The translations under genes and the position numbers were made by a program. Below are positions 30,079-38,601 of a DNA stretch of 64,000 nucleotides, piece after piece (the stretch's first letter is position 1; every line of letters begins with the position of its first letter). Below the pieces are notes generated by a model. That model was not told where the DNA came from. It ran no database searches and was given only the letters and a program-made list of their open reading frames with translations. The DNA is from Hahella ganghwensis DSM 17046 (GTDB lineage: Bacteria; Pseudomonadota; Gammaproteobacteria; Pseudomonadales; Oleiphilaceae): assembly GCF_000376785.1 (NCBI RefSeq), contig NZ_AQXX01000126.1, positions 47,155 to 111,154 of the forward strand, given 5' to 3'.

Positions 30079-30228
30079 AAGACACACCCAACTCTGGTTA
30101 TCTTTATTCTTTAAAGTGTAGTTGAAAGCTGGAACTTTTCAGCCTGATGCAGCCCCGGCCACCCTATGTCAATCAACTGCCAGTGAGAATCCTGTTCCAG
30201 AAATTTATTTTACAAAGACCTGTTTTCA

Positions 30229-30984
30229 CTAATTAAGATATTGATCGAATATGCGGGTTATCGTGCCATCGTTCTGCATCTCATGGATCGTTTCATTGTA
30301 ACGAATAATCAGTTTCTGCAGCTCCGGATATGAAGACTGTTTTGAAAAAGCGTTAAAATAGCGAGACTGCTTCAAAGGATTCGGCAAATAAGTGACCTTA
30401 TGCTGCAGGCCTGACAACTTGAGTTCGTATCGACTCACCAGTGTATTCAAGGGCACCGCGTCAATACGCCCAGCTACCAGCAAAGGGATCTGCTGCTCGT
30501 TACTGTTAACCTCCATCAGTTTCAGATCACTGCTCCAGAATTCGGGCGTATAGGCATAGCCTTTCGTCGCGCCAATTCTATAACCGGCCAGATCAGAAAA
30601 ACGCTCAAAATGAATCCTTTCCCGATCCTCCGTGCGCACAAAAAAGTGCCAGGTTAACTCAAGGTAACTGGCTTCTGGATAATACAGATATTTTTCCCTG
30701 GCCGGCTTTCGTGATATTGCAATGACCATATCCACCTGCCCCATTTCCGCCAAACGCAACATTCTTGCGCCGACATCGACCAAGGTAAAACGATGGGAAA
30801 CTCCCATTCTCCGCATCGCTTCACTGATCACATCGATATCAATGCCATAATAGTCCTGATTGAAATACATTTTCAGGGGCGCTTCCTCAACCCCCGCAAT
30901 CACCAGCTTTCTGGGCTGAGCCTGACTGCACAACGATGACAGGATCATGGTCACCAATACGAGACTGCGTATTATCAAGGACAC
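30229..30984 (-). CDS. Periplasmic amino-acid-type binding protein (SBP_bac_3)
   Basis: A 251-residue protein with a signal peptide (start GTG 30984, cleaved near CSQA/QP) and the type II binding fold of family 3 (VIAGVEEAPLKMYFNQDYYGIDIDV shortened here to EEAPLKMYFNQDYYGIDIDV; DMVIAISRKPAREKYLYY; C-terminal MQNDGTITRIFDQYL). The ligand is probably an amino acid or similar. GGAG motifs precede the GTG. It stands alone without transporter genes, 140 bp before the FIST gene on the same strand, and could feed either transport or signalling. Confidence 0.82.
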   Translation of the reverse strand: MSLIIRSLVLVTMILSSLCSQAQPRKLVIAGVEEAPLKMYFNQDYYGIDIDVISEAMRRMGVSHRFTLVDVGARMLRLAEMGQVDMVIAISRKPAREKYLYYPEASYLELTWHFFVRTEDRERIHFERFSDLAGYRIGATKGYAYTPEFWSSDLKLMEVNSNEQQIPLLVAGRIDAVPLNTLVSRYELKLSGLQHKVTYLPNPLKQSRYFNAFSKQSSYPELQKLIIRYNETIHEMQNDGTITRIFDQYLN

Positions 30985-31266
30985 TGCTCCTGGCTCCCCA
31001 ACTCTGGTTGAAAGGTTATCGCAGAACCTCTGACAAACTATTGATCGCCATAGCCGCCTTGCCTAAGTTTTTCAGAGGCTTTCTGAATCATAGATCAATA
31101 GCAATTGTGATCTCCCATAGGTTAAGAATAGGTTAAATGACAGAGTATCGGATTAATTTCATAAAATTATGAACCTGAACATCAAACATCATCCAACTAT
31201 CAGTCAGTTATGAACTAAAATTAGCTGTAAAAGATTTATCTGCGTCCCCAATCAATGGAAGAGACT

Positions 31267-32379
31267 ATGTCCCTGCATAAAGAACTGAATATCACCGAAG
31301 CCACCATGGAGAAGTATTCACCACTTAATCAGCTCTCCAAGAAATATTTGAATCAGGTGATCAAAAGAAGCCAGGTAATGACCTTCAACGCGGGCGAAAC
31401 GCTATTTGAAAAGAACCATGAGCTGCCATTCACCTATTTCCTGTTAAAAGGAGAGGTCAAGGTCAAGAAAGGATTATTATCCTCTGAAACATTGAATGCT
31501 GACCGCAAGGAAAGCCTTCATCCCCTAAACAAGAGAATCCCACCGGAAACCTCCGTTAAAGCAACACAGTCCGGACATATGCTCATGGTAGACACGGTGT
31601 TCTTGGATCGCGCTCTGGGATGGACTGAGGCTGAGGCCGAGAAAGATGCCCTGAAAAGTCCGTCAAAAGGTGCTTTGGATAGGCCTTCAAAAGGCACGGA
31701 CACCGCTGTAAGCAGCCAAGTCATTACCGAAGAGGAGCCGGGAGAATTTGACCCCGAACACTTTGATTGGATGGCCAGCCTGCTGTCGTTCCCTCTGTTC
31801 TTCAACCTCCCTCCTTCCAATATGGAAACGATTTTTAATAAGTTCGAGCGCATCACTGTCAAAGAAGGCGAAATCGTGATCAAAGACGGTGACGAAGGTG
31901 ACTACTTCTACCTGCTGATAGAAGGTTCAGCGAAGGTATTGATCGGAGGTGACGGTGGAAAGCAGTTCCACCTGTCCAAAGGATCTTACTTCGGCGAAGA
32001 AGCTTTGGTATCTGACACCTTGCGCTCGGCGACTGTGGTGATGAATGAGGATGGTGTACTGGCACGCCTGGATAAAGCAACCTTTCAAAGCCTGCTGCAC
32101 GACCCGCTTGTACAGTATGTCTCTGCCAGTGAGTATAAAGAACAGGTGCAGAGCGGCATGAAAACCATCGCTCTGCTTGATATCCGCTCTCTGGATGAAT
32201 TCGAATTCGCCCCTCTCCCCCAGTGCCTTCACATTCCGCTATCTGAGTTGCGACAAAGAATTCCGCAACTGGACAAATCAACAACTTATTATCTGACTTC
32301 AGAAGGCGGGCAACGTAGTGAAATTGCAGCTCATATACTTTGTCAGAACAGTATCGAAGTCTACGTCATCAAAGACTGA
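31267..32379 (+). CDS. Tandem cyclic-nucleotide-binding-like protein with inactive rhodanese domain
   Basis: About 370 residues. A first cNMP-like beta-roll (about 35-105) is interrupted by a charged, repetitive insert (KSPSKGALDRPSKG). A second, more complete cNMP domain follows (about 175-285; KEGEIVIKDGDEGDYFYLL, YFGEEALVSDTLRSATV). The C-terminal 75 residues form a rhodanese fold (IALLDIRSLDEFEFAPLP), but the active-site loop reads LTSEGGQRS, with no cysteine, so sulfur transfer is unlikely. No DNA-binding domain, so it probably acts by protein contact. Start 31267 has GGAAGAGA upstream, and the ATG at 31255 has none. Confidence 0.82.
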   Translation: MSLHKELNITEATMEKYSPLNQLSKKYLNQVIKRSQVMTFNAGETLFEKNHELPFTYFLLKGEVKVKKGLLSSETLNADRKESLHPLNKRIPPETSVKATQSGHMLMVDTVFLDRALGWTEAEAEKDALKSPSKGALDRPSKGTDTAVSSQVITEEEPGEFDPEHFDWMASLLSFPLFFNLPPSNMETIFNKFERITVKEGEIVIKDGDEGDYFYLLIEGSAKVLIGGDGGKQFHLSKGSYFGEEALVSDTLRSATVVMNEDGVLARLDKATFQSLLHDPLVQYVSASEYKEQVQSGMKTIALLDIRSLDEFEFAPLPQCLHIPLSELRQRIPQLDKSTTYYLTSEGGQRSEIAAHILCQNSIEVYVIKD

Positions 32380-32526
32380 CCGTTAATTACGGGTCCACAG
32401 ATATGTATAACCAGCTTACATAAATAGTTATTATCAATAACGCCATTAAAAACTATTGATTTCAACAATCCTTGATCATTATTTAAACTTCCTCTGGTTT
32501 TTAACAGAATCGTCAGGAGGTCATCA

Positions 32527-32783
32527 ATGTATACCGTAATTTTTGGTCGTGAAGGTTGTCCCTATTGTGTACGCGCCAAACAGGTTGCGGAAACCTGAAA
32601 GGAAAAATGGATGACTTCGATTTCCGCTATGTCGACATTCATGAAGAAGGCATCAGCAAAGCGGATCTGGAGAAAACTGTCGGCAAGCCAGTTCATACCG
32701 TTCCCCAGATCTTTATTGACAAACACCATATTGGTGGCTGCAACGAGTTCGAATCCCACGCCAGACAGCAACAGTGGCTGTAG
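32527..32783 (+). pseudogene. grxA: Glutaredoxin 1 with a one-base frameshift
   Basis: From ATG 32527 (AGGAGG 6 bases upstream) the frame encodes a GrxA N-terminus with the redox motif GCPYC and then meets TGA at 32596. Adding one C to the CC at 32594-32595 restores a full 85-residue GrxA (ETLKGKMDDFDFRYVDI; VGKPVHTVPQIFID; HIGGCNEF), ending at 32783. GrxA reduces ribonucleotide reductase and protein-glutathione disulfides. The reading frame on both sides is otherwise intact, so the break is recent or a sequencing error. Confidence 0.85.
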
Positions 32784-32813
32784 CATTCGACTCAAGTCAA
32801 AATAGCCAACCCC

Positions 32814-32845
32814 AAAAAAAATCGGGCCTCCGCCCGATTTTTTTT
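32814..32845. terminator. Strong bidirectional Rho-independent terminator
   Basis: ATCGGGC and GCCCGAT pair around CTCC, flanked by A8 and T8. It serves both grxA from the left and the 72-residue gene from the right. Confidence 0.95.
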
Positions 32846-32871
32846 GGTCATAATGGACTGTGTAAATTTGA

Positions 32872-33090
32872 TCAGGCCGCTGCCTCTCTCCGAAGAATAA
32901 ACTCACGCTCCCAATGGAACACGTTATTACCTTCGTGAATCTGACGTCCGTGTGAGGATACCAAACCCCAGTCCATCATTTCTTCAATTGAGTGCATTAC
33001 CAAAGGCATGGATTCTGAGCCGAAAAAGGCCGCCAGCTCTACTTCATTCTTTGCACCGCGTGCCAACAGTTCGAGGATTTCCGATTTCAT
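32872..33090 (-). CDS. Small winged-helix-like protein
   Basis: A 72-residue cytoplasmic protein. The first 50 residues read like a winged-helix DNA-binding region (ILELLARGAKNEVELAAFFG, then MHSIEEMMDWGLVSSHGR), with a C-terminal WEREFILRR. I do not recognise a specific family. It could be a small regulator. GGAG lies about 11 bases before the ATG. It ends 27 bp from the shared terminator. Confidence 0.6.
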   Translation of the reverse strand: MKSEILELLARGAKNEVELAAFFGSESMPLVMHSIEEMMDWGLVSSHGRQIHEGNNVFHWEREFILRREAAA

Positions 33091-33502
33091 CGCAGCGTTC
33101 TCCTGGGTTGTCGTTCTTTCACTTGTCTCTCAGTTAGTCATTTAAATGAGAGTTAATGGTGTTTGTTCTAGAAAGCGACTTCTTACCCTATAACCCTTCA
33201 ACAAAGGCTTACTCAATGTCAATACGGCCATTTTTCCTATACCAGAAAGAAAAATGACGGTATCAGAGAAGTTAAATCGCTTTCTATCCCTTATGCGATG
33301 ATCAATATGACAGAGAATTGTGTTCTTCGGCCTGAGGAATCAGGGCAAATTATGGCAAATCCTGAAATATTGACTCGTATGGCCAACACGGCTCGGCGCC
33401 GCTAAACTGCCCGCTCTTTCAGGGGCCGTCATCAGTCCGGATCAGACCGATCCTGCTAATCGCGGCAATCATTCATCTGCAATCAGCTACTTTGTCAATA
33501 TT
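33091..33502. other. Divergent intergenic region with a 15-base match to the PdsR-region repeat
   Basis: These 412 bp lie between two divergent small genes. GGCAAATTATGGCAA at 33344-33358 is identical to 15 bases of the repeat at 60295-60347. A GGATCAGACCG motif at about 33436 recurs near 35231. No promoter could be fixed. Confidence 0.4.
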
Positions 33503-34099
33503 ATGTCAGTATTTTCCAGTGCTTTACGACGCTTACGCCTTCCCTTCAGTGGAGGCGAAATCAATGCCCTAAGTTTTTGGGTCAGCCAGCTCATTATGGT
33601 GTTAGCGACGATTCTCGGCGTGTACCTTGCCTCTTCTGAAGGTTTAAAGGCCGCCGTTCAGTTTAATGAGATCATTCGATTGGAGCGTAACTACTATTTA
33701 CGTATGTCTCTGGCAAACGAACTGGAAACCAATGCCGATACTGTTTTGCTGTATGCAGAGACGATCAAGAACTCACCACCAACATATAACTACTATGAGC
33801 TGAATCCGTTACTTCTGGACCAGTTTATCTGGAAAGCTATGGGTGAGTCTGATGCAACTCTGGAGACTCCAAGCTTATTCCTGCAAGGCAGTCAGGCATT
33901 CTACCGAGAGGTGAAAGATATCTACAAAAGACTGGCAGAGAAAACCTATGGCCATAGTCATGGCGCTAAACTGCTGATTCAGTCGGCCACCTCAGTCAAA
34001 GAAGAACTGGTCCCACGAATTCGTCGAAATGCGGCAGAACTGGAAAAGCAACTGAATAAAAATGGTGTAGAGGTGGAAACCGATGAAGTACGCATCTAA
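33503..34099 (+). CDS. Membrane-anchored hypothetical protein upstream of the rhomboid gene
   Basis: A 198-residue protein with a short cytoplasmic N-terminus, one membrane span (about 27-46, SQLIMVLATILGVYLASS) and a mostly helical domain (about 50-190) outside. I do not recognise a family. Its last 17 bases overlap the rhomboid-type gene, so the two are probably co-translated and may work together, for example as partner or substrate of the protease (inference). No good ribosome site precedes the ATG. Confidence 0.65.
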   Translation: MSVFSSALRRLRLPFSGGEINALSFWVSQLIMVLATILGVYLASSEGLKAAVQFNEIIRLERNYYLRMSLANELETNADTVLLYAETIKNSPPTYNYYELNPLLLDQFIWKAMGESDATLETPSLFLQGSQAFYREVKDIYKRLAEKTYGHSHGAKLLIQSATSVKEELVPRIRRNAAELEKQLNKNGVEVETDEVRI

Positions 34100-35183
34100 G
34101 AACTGCCCAAGCTGTCAGGAAAGCTCTCTGAAGCATATTGTCTTTATGGGAGAGAATGTACTCCAATGCAGCATCTGCCAGGGCTTGTGGTTTGACGACG
34201 GCGAACTCAACCGGGCGATTGCTCACCACCATGAAGACATTGACAAACATTGCCATAAAGAAGGCCTCGGACAACACCTGGGCACCAGTGAACGTCAATG
34301 CAGAGATTGCCAAAAGCCGCTACAGCACTACCACCTGCTGGAGGAATATCAGGTAGTGATTGACTGCTGCGCCTCCTGCAATGGTATCTGGCTAGACAAA
34401 GAGGAAGTCGATCAGGTCCTGCATTCTCCCAAAATCCGTGAAGCCATTGAAAAACTCAACAAGAAAACGAGCTGGCGCTCATGGGTATTTCAGGCATTAA
34501 CCCAAATGCCAGTGGAGTACAACATTCCGGTCAAACGGGCACCGGTCGTCACCTGGGGGCTGATCGGCCTGTGCATTATCACCTTTCTTATTGGGTTCAT
34601 TGACCCCAATCTGGATGAGACCTTATTCCGAACTTTCGCACTCTCATCAGAAACTCCCGGTACAGCACAGTTTCTGATGCAATTTATCAGCTACCAATTC
34701 TTACACGGCGGCTGGCTCCACCTACTTGGTAACATGTATTTCCTTTGGGTGGTGGGAGACAATCTTGAGGAAGCCCTGGGCAGAATGAAGTTTCTCGGAA
34801 TATACCTGGTTTCCGGCATGGTGGCCGGATTCGGAGAACTCGTATTCCAGAAACTTTCTGGTCACCCCCCGCTTCCGCTGGTCGGCGCAAGTGGCTCAGT
34901 AGCGGCCTTGTTCGGCATTTATCTGATATTTTTCCGCTATGCCAGCCTAAGTTTTATGATCTTCGTATTCCAGAAAAAGCTCTCACCCGTCTGGTATTTT
35001 GTCATCTGGAGTGGCCTGAACATTCTCGGACTGGCTCTTGGTGACACCGGCGTCGCTTATGTGGCTCATCTGTCGGGATTTGCTTTCGGTATTCTTGTAG
35101 GCTTGGCCCTGCACTCTTCCGTCCTGGAGCGTCACCCTATGATCAGGATGCTCAGCGATCCCATGCTGAGAGTTAAAAGATAA
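34083..35183 (+). CDS. Zinc-ribbon/rhomboid fusion intramembrane protease
   Basis: A 366-residue protein. Two zf-TFIIB-like zinc ribbons come first (CPSC...CSICQGLWFDDGEL, about 8-45; CRDCQKPL...CCASCNGIWLDKEEV, about 75-115). A six-span rhomboid domain follows (about 150-355) with the HGGWLHLLGNMYFLW region, the catalytic serine in GASGSVAALFG and the histidine in YVAHLSGF. Rhomboids cut membrane proteins within the bilayer. The cytoplasmic zinc ribbons may bind substrate or nucleic acid. It overlaps the preceding membrane protein gene by 17 bp. Confidence 0.88.
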   Translation: MKYASKNCPSCQESSLKHIVFMGENVLQCSICQGLWFDDGELNRAIAHHHEDIDKHCHKEGLGQHLGTSERQCRDCQKPLQHYHLLEEYQVVIDCCASCNGIWLDKEEVDQVLHSPKIREAIEKLNKKTSWRSWVFQALTQMPVEYNIPVKRAPVVTWGLIGLCIITFLIGFIDPNLDETLFRTFALSSETPGTAQFLMQFISYQFLHGGWLHLLGNMYFLWVVGDNLEEALGRMKFLGIYLVSGMVAGFGELVFQKLSGHPPLPLVGASGSVAALFGIYLIFFRYASLSFMIFVFQKKLSPVWYFVIWSGLNILGLALGDTGVAYVAHLSGFAFGILVGLALHSSVLERHPMIRMLSDPMLRVKR

Positions 35184-35333
35184 GTGACTGTTGAGGAGTT
35201 CGGTCTGAGCGGAAATGTCAGCAGATATTTTGGATCAGACCGGACTTGGCGAAGACAAAGGTCCCCCTCACCAGCGAGATTGTCTTTTCGATACTTTCGT
35301 TGCCTGCGCTCTCATCTCTTAGGCTATCAACTT

Positions 35334-35816
35334 TCACTTTACCTCTACGAGATAAAAGATCTGCTGAGCGCCATTCACCAGCAGGGCCACTTCGTCATCA
35401 ATTTCTTTTCCGACTAACGCCTGCCCCAACGGAGAATTTGGCGTGATGACTTTACATCCCCAGTCTCCCGACACAACATTAATCCCTCCACCAGCTGGCC
35501 CCAGAAAATAATTCAGACACTGGCCATCAGCATCCAACTCCAGAGTCACCAACGCCCCCAGTCGGACAACGCCATCACTGATGTCACGAAAGCAGGCATT
35601 TCGATAAGTCTGTATCGCGGCTTTCAATTCAGAGACCTGTCGTGACAGACCGTCGGCCAGATAGGACGCCTCAAGGCCAAAGGTATCGTATTTGTTCTCG
35701 GCCACACTTTCTTCATGAGTCGCCGTCTCATGAGCCGCATTGGCACTTGCCAACGCAATGCTCAGCGAATCTTCCAGCTGCAGAATGATCTGCTGGATAA
35801 TAGCGCTTTTGTTCAT
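35334..35816 (-). CDS. GreA/GreB-like transcription factor
   Basis: A 160-residue protein, the length of GreA. An N-terminal helical hairpin (about 1-70, with acidic AENKYDTFGLEASYLADGL) and a C-terminal FKBP-like half (VRLGALVTLELDADG; ITPNSPLGQALVGKEIDDEV) match the Gre fold. True GreA stimulates RNA cleavage by RNA polymerase. This protein is diverged, so it could be a Gre relative that binds the secondary channel with another effect. No strong ribosome site was seen. Confidence 0.7.
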   Translation of the reverse strand: MNKSAIIQQIILQLEDSLSIALASANAAHETATHEESVAENKYDTFGLEASYLADGLSRQVSELKAAIQTYRNACFRDISDGVVRLGALVTLELDADGQCLNYFLGPAGGGINVVSGDWGCKVITPNSPLGQALVGKEIDDEVALLVNGAQQIFYLVEVK

Positions 35817-35979
35817 CTAACAACGTTCCATTCAACACAAGGTTAAGACAGGCATTACATATTATCATTAGCTTCATTTGCAGAAGAGCCTACTTCGACC
35901 CACCCTATAAGGGATCAAACTCTGTACCAGATGCACCATGAGGAACACCCTAAATATCGCACACCATCATAACCGTATC

Positions 35980-36012
35980 TCAAGGGTCAGACTCTGCGGG
36001 TCTGACCCTTGA
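35980..36012. repeat. Perfect 13-bp inverted repeat, REP-like
   Basis: TCAAGGGTCAGAC and GTCTGACCCTTGA flank a 7-base loop, 44 bases past the MATE stop. GGTCAGAC/GTCTGACC cores are familiar from REP elements of gammaproteobacteria. A related half (AGGGATCAAACTCTG) lies at 35910-35924. No T-run follows. It could also end MATE transcription. Confidence 0.65.
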
Positions 36013-36055
36013 CTTCAGTCCATCCGATACAAGGTAGAAAGGCGATGTCGTTAGG

Positions 36056-37453
36056 CTATTTAACAGCCACCATCTCACAAACATCATTCATCGGGCAGTC
36101 GTCGATATTTCCGTAATAATCCTGCTCAAGAGAATGCACCTTGCGAACAAACATCCAAGTCAGGCACAGGGCGGCAACCCCGAGGCCGGCGCCCAGCCCT
36201 ACCCACACACCGAGTATGCCGTAGGGTGCCATCAGCAGCCAGGCGACCGGAAAACCGATCCCCCAATAACAAAAGATGGTGGCGATCGTCGGCGGCATAC
36301 CGACACGTAATGCCCGCAGTGCCGTCATCATAATGACCTGACCTCCGTCGACCAACTGGAAGAATGCAGCCACAATCAGTATCTGAACCCCCAGATCCAG
36401 CACTTCACTATCCAGGGCACCCTCAGCACCAAGGGTAAACAGTGATACGATCCATTCCGGAATCAACAGGAAGGTGGCAGCCGCCACAATACAGAAACAT
36501 AACCCGACGCCCAACCCGGCCCAGGTATAACGCCGAACGTTCGCAAAATCATTGCGGCCGAAACTTTGTCCAGTACGAATAGCCGCGCCCTGAGCGAAAC
36601 CGATATACACGGCAAATGACATGGAGGCTGTTTGCAGAGCAATCTGATGGGCAGCCAACGCAACCACACTGATAGTACCCGCCAGAATGGTCGCGGCAGT
36701 GAACAGACCAGCTTCCATGGTCCAGGCCACCGCAATGGAAACCCCCAGTGTAAAGTAGGGCCTGAAGTCTGACTTACGCAATACCACCCCACGTAGAGAC
36801 TGCAAAACCTCCCACACTTCCGGGTAACGCTTCAAGTCCACAGTCAGCATGACGCACATTAATAACGATACTAGTGCAGTGCCGAGCGCAGCACCAGGGA
36901 CACCAAGTGCCGGAAACGGCCCCCAACCGGTCATAATGACGTAACTTAAAGGCACATTGATGACCACCGCGAGAACACTGATCTTCATTATGCTGGTAGT
37001 TCGTCCCATACCTGTGGCCAGCCCACGCAATACCAGGAATACAAAGGCCGGAAATCCGATCAAAGTCGCAGTTCCCAGGTACTGACCGGCATACAGAATC
37101 GTCTCCTCTGTCTGCCCCATCATCCGCAGCATTGCCGGCATGAGCATAATCACCCCCACCAGAGCCAGCGCAACCATTAGCGCCAGAACCAGGCCAGCCT
37201 TCACAATACGAACGATATCCTGTTTCGACCCCTTTCCCACATAGATGGCCACTTCACTCGCCAGTGCAGCCAGGAGACCCGTCACCACTATCAGGAAGAA
37301 GTTATAAATGCCAGCCCCCAGACCAGCGCCGGCCAACTCCGCCACCCCTAGAACACCAAACAGAATGGAATCACAAAAAATCATGGCCGTCTGTGCCAAT
37401 TGTGCGGCCGTCAATGGTCCCGCCAACCTCAGTACTTCTACAAACCTATTCAT
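36056..37453 (-). CDS. MATE-family multidrug/sodium antiporter
   Basis: About 465 residues with twelve predicted spans in two similar halves, as in MATE (NorM-like) exporters, which expel cationic drugs in exchange for Na+ or H+. Recognisable parts are the N-terminal LRLAGPLTAAQLAQTAMIFC and the GQSFGRNDFANVRRY motif of the second half. The start is ATG 37453 rather than the GTG at 37462. It is divergent from a LysR-type gene with a palindromic operator between them, which suggests control by that regulator. Confidence 0.92.
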   Translation of the reverse strand: MNRFVEVLRLAGPLTAAQLAQTAMIFCDSILFGVLGVAELAGAGLGAGIYNFFLIVVTGLLAALASEVAIYVGKGSKQDIVRIVKAGLVLALMVALALVGVIMLMPAMLRMMGQTEETILYAGQYLGTATLIGFPAFVFLVLRGLATGMGRTTSIMKISVLAVVINVPLSYVIMTGWGPFPALGVPGAALGTALVSLLMCVMLTVDLKRYPEVWEVLQSLRGVVLRKSDFRPYFTLGVSIAVAWTMEAGLFTAATILAGTISVVALAAHQIALQTASMSFAVYIGFAQGAAIRTGQSFGRNDFANVRRYTWAGLGVGLCFCIVAAATFLLIPEWIVSLFTLGAEGALDSEVLDLGVQILIVAAFFQLVDGGQVIMMTALRALRVGMPPTIATIFCYWGIGFPVAWLLMAPYGILGVWVGLGAGLGVAALCLTWMFVRKVHSLEQDYYGNIDDCPMNDVCEMVAVK

Positions 37454-37559
37454 ATATCTCACACCAACTCGTTACATCAGCAGGCTTTTCCTTCCCCGCC
37501 AAGGCTGTATAAGTTAGGCTTAGTGACGCTATAGCTCAAGCGAAACTTTTGCTTCTGTT

Positions 37560-37576
37560 TATGAGAAAAACTCATA
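37560..37576. promoter_or_regulatory. LysR-type operator (T-N11-A palindrome)
   Basis: TATGAGAAAAACTCATA is a perfect palindrome with a 5-base centre and contains T-N11-A, the LysR-family box. It lies in the 158-bp gap between the divergent MATE gene and lysR-type gene, 36 bp before the latter's ATG. Confidence 0.7.
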
Positions 37577-37611
37577 TATGATTTAATGATAACCACTATT
37601 TGTGACATCCA

Positions 37612-38601
37612 ATGAATCGAAACCGAAAACTCCCCCCGTTGCATGCATTACGAGCCTTCGAAGCCACTGCAAGACGACGCAGTTTTTCTCTGGCAGCACA
37701 GGAGCTGAGTGTTACCCAGGGCGCCATCAGCAAACAAATCAAGGTATTAGAGGAATGGTATGGCACCCCTCTACTACAACGCACCACCAAACAACTGCGA
37801 CTCACGGAGGAAGGCAGAAGCCTGAGCGACCACCTTACACCCATGCTCGACGAGCTGTCATTTATCAGTACCGGAATCATGGAGCGTCACCAGAATCTGC
37901 TGAGACTTCTGGTGAACCCGACACTGGCTGTACGCTGGCTTTTTCCACGCCTGACCGATCTGCAGAAACTGATGCCGGTCACCCAGTTGCGCATCACTAC
38001 CAAATGGACCTCGGCCGAGAAACGATCCGACCTGGAGATGGAGAATTTTGATATTGTCATGCAATGCGCCAGACGTCAGGAAGAAGACCCCAATCTACTG
38101 CGCGAGGAGCAATTAATACCGGCCTGCACCCCAGCACTGCTGGCTGCACACAACCATGACTGGCAGCAGGTGATCCGGCACAGCACCTTGCTCCACCCTA
38201 CCGTCGATTATGAAGACTGGCGGCGCTGGCTGACCCAATACCCAGTGTCAGAGACAGATCCAGAGTCAGGCCTGACCTTTGACACTCTGGACATGCCAAT
38301 TACGCTGGCCACTCAGGGCCATGGTGTGGCTCTGGCCGACCCCATATTCATCATGAACGAGGTGGAAAACGGATTACTGACCATACCACGAAATCATTTA
38401 CCGGACAGCGGCTGGGGGTATTATATGGTGACCCCTGCCAATCCACGCCGAAGAGCCATGATTGATATTGTTCATCAGTGGATGCAGGAACAGATCAACA
38501 AAGATAAACTCCGGGTCCAGGCCATGGTCACATCGACCAATCTGTATCCCCTGGGTATTGAAGAGCATGTCCACAACAACAGAAAGCCGAGCCCTGCGTA
38601 A
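37612..38601 (+). CDS. LysR-family transcriptional regulator, GcvA-like
   Basis: A 329-residue protein. The N-terminal winged HTH (about 7-66: LHALRAFEATARRRSFSLAA, VTQGAISKQIKVLEE) is followed by a substrate-binding domain. The wording of the HTH is that of the GcvA group. It faces the MATE gene across a palindromic T-N11-A site, so it likely autoregulates and controls the pump. Its end overlaps the start of dinB by 35 bp. Confidence 0.9.
   Translation: MNRNRKLPPLHALRAFEATARRRSFSLAAQELSVTQGAISKQIKVLEEWYGTPLLQRTTKQLRLTEEGRSLSDHLTPMLDELSFISTGIMERHQNLLRLLVNPTLAVRWLFPRLTDLQKLMPVTQLRITTKWTSAEKRSDLEMENFDIVMQCARRQEEDPNLLREEQLIPACTPALLAAHNHDWQQVIRHSTLLHPTVDYEDWRRWLTQYPVSETDPESGLTFDTLDMPITLATQGHGVALADPIFIMNEVENGLLTIPRNHLPDSGWGYYMVTPANPRRRAMIDIVHQWMQEQINKDKLRVQAMVTSTNLYPLGIEEHVHNNRKPSPA

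Noticed and set aside
33436..35245. Shared GGATCAGACCG near 33436 and 35231
   Set aside because: Eleven bases only, in unrelated settings. Probably chance.
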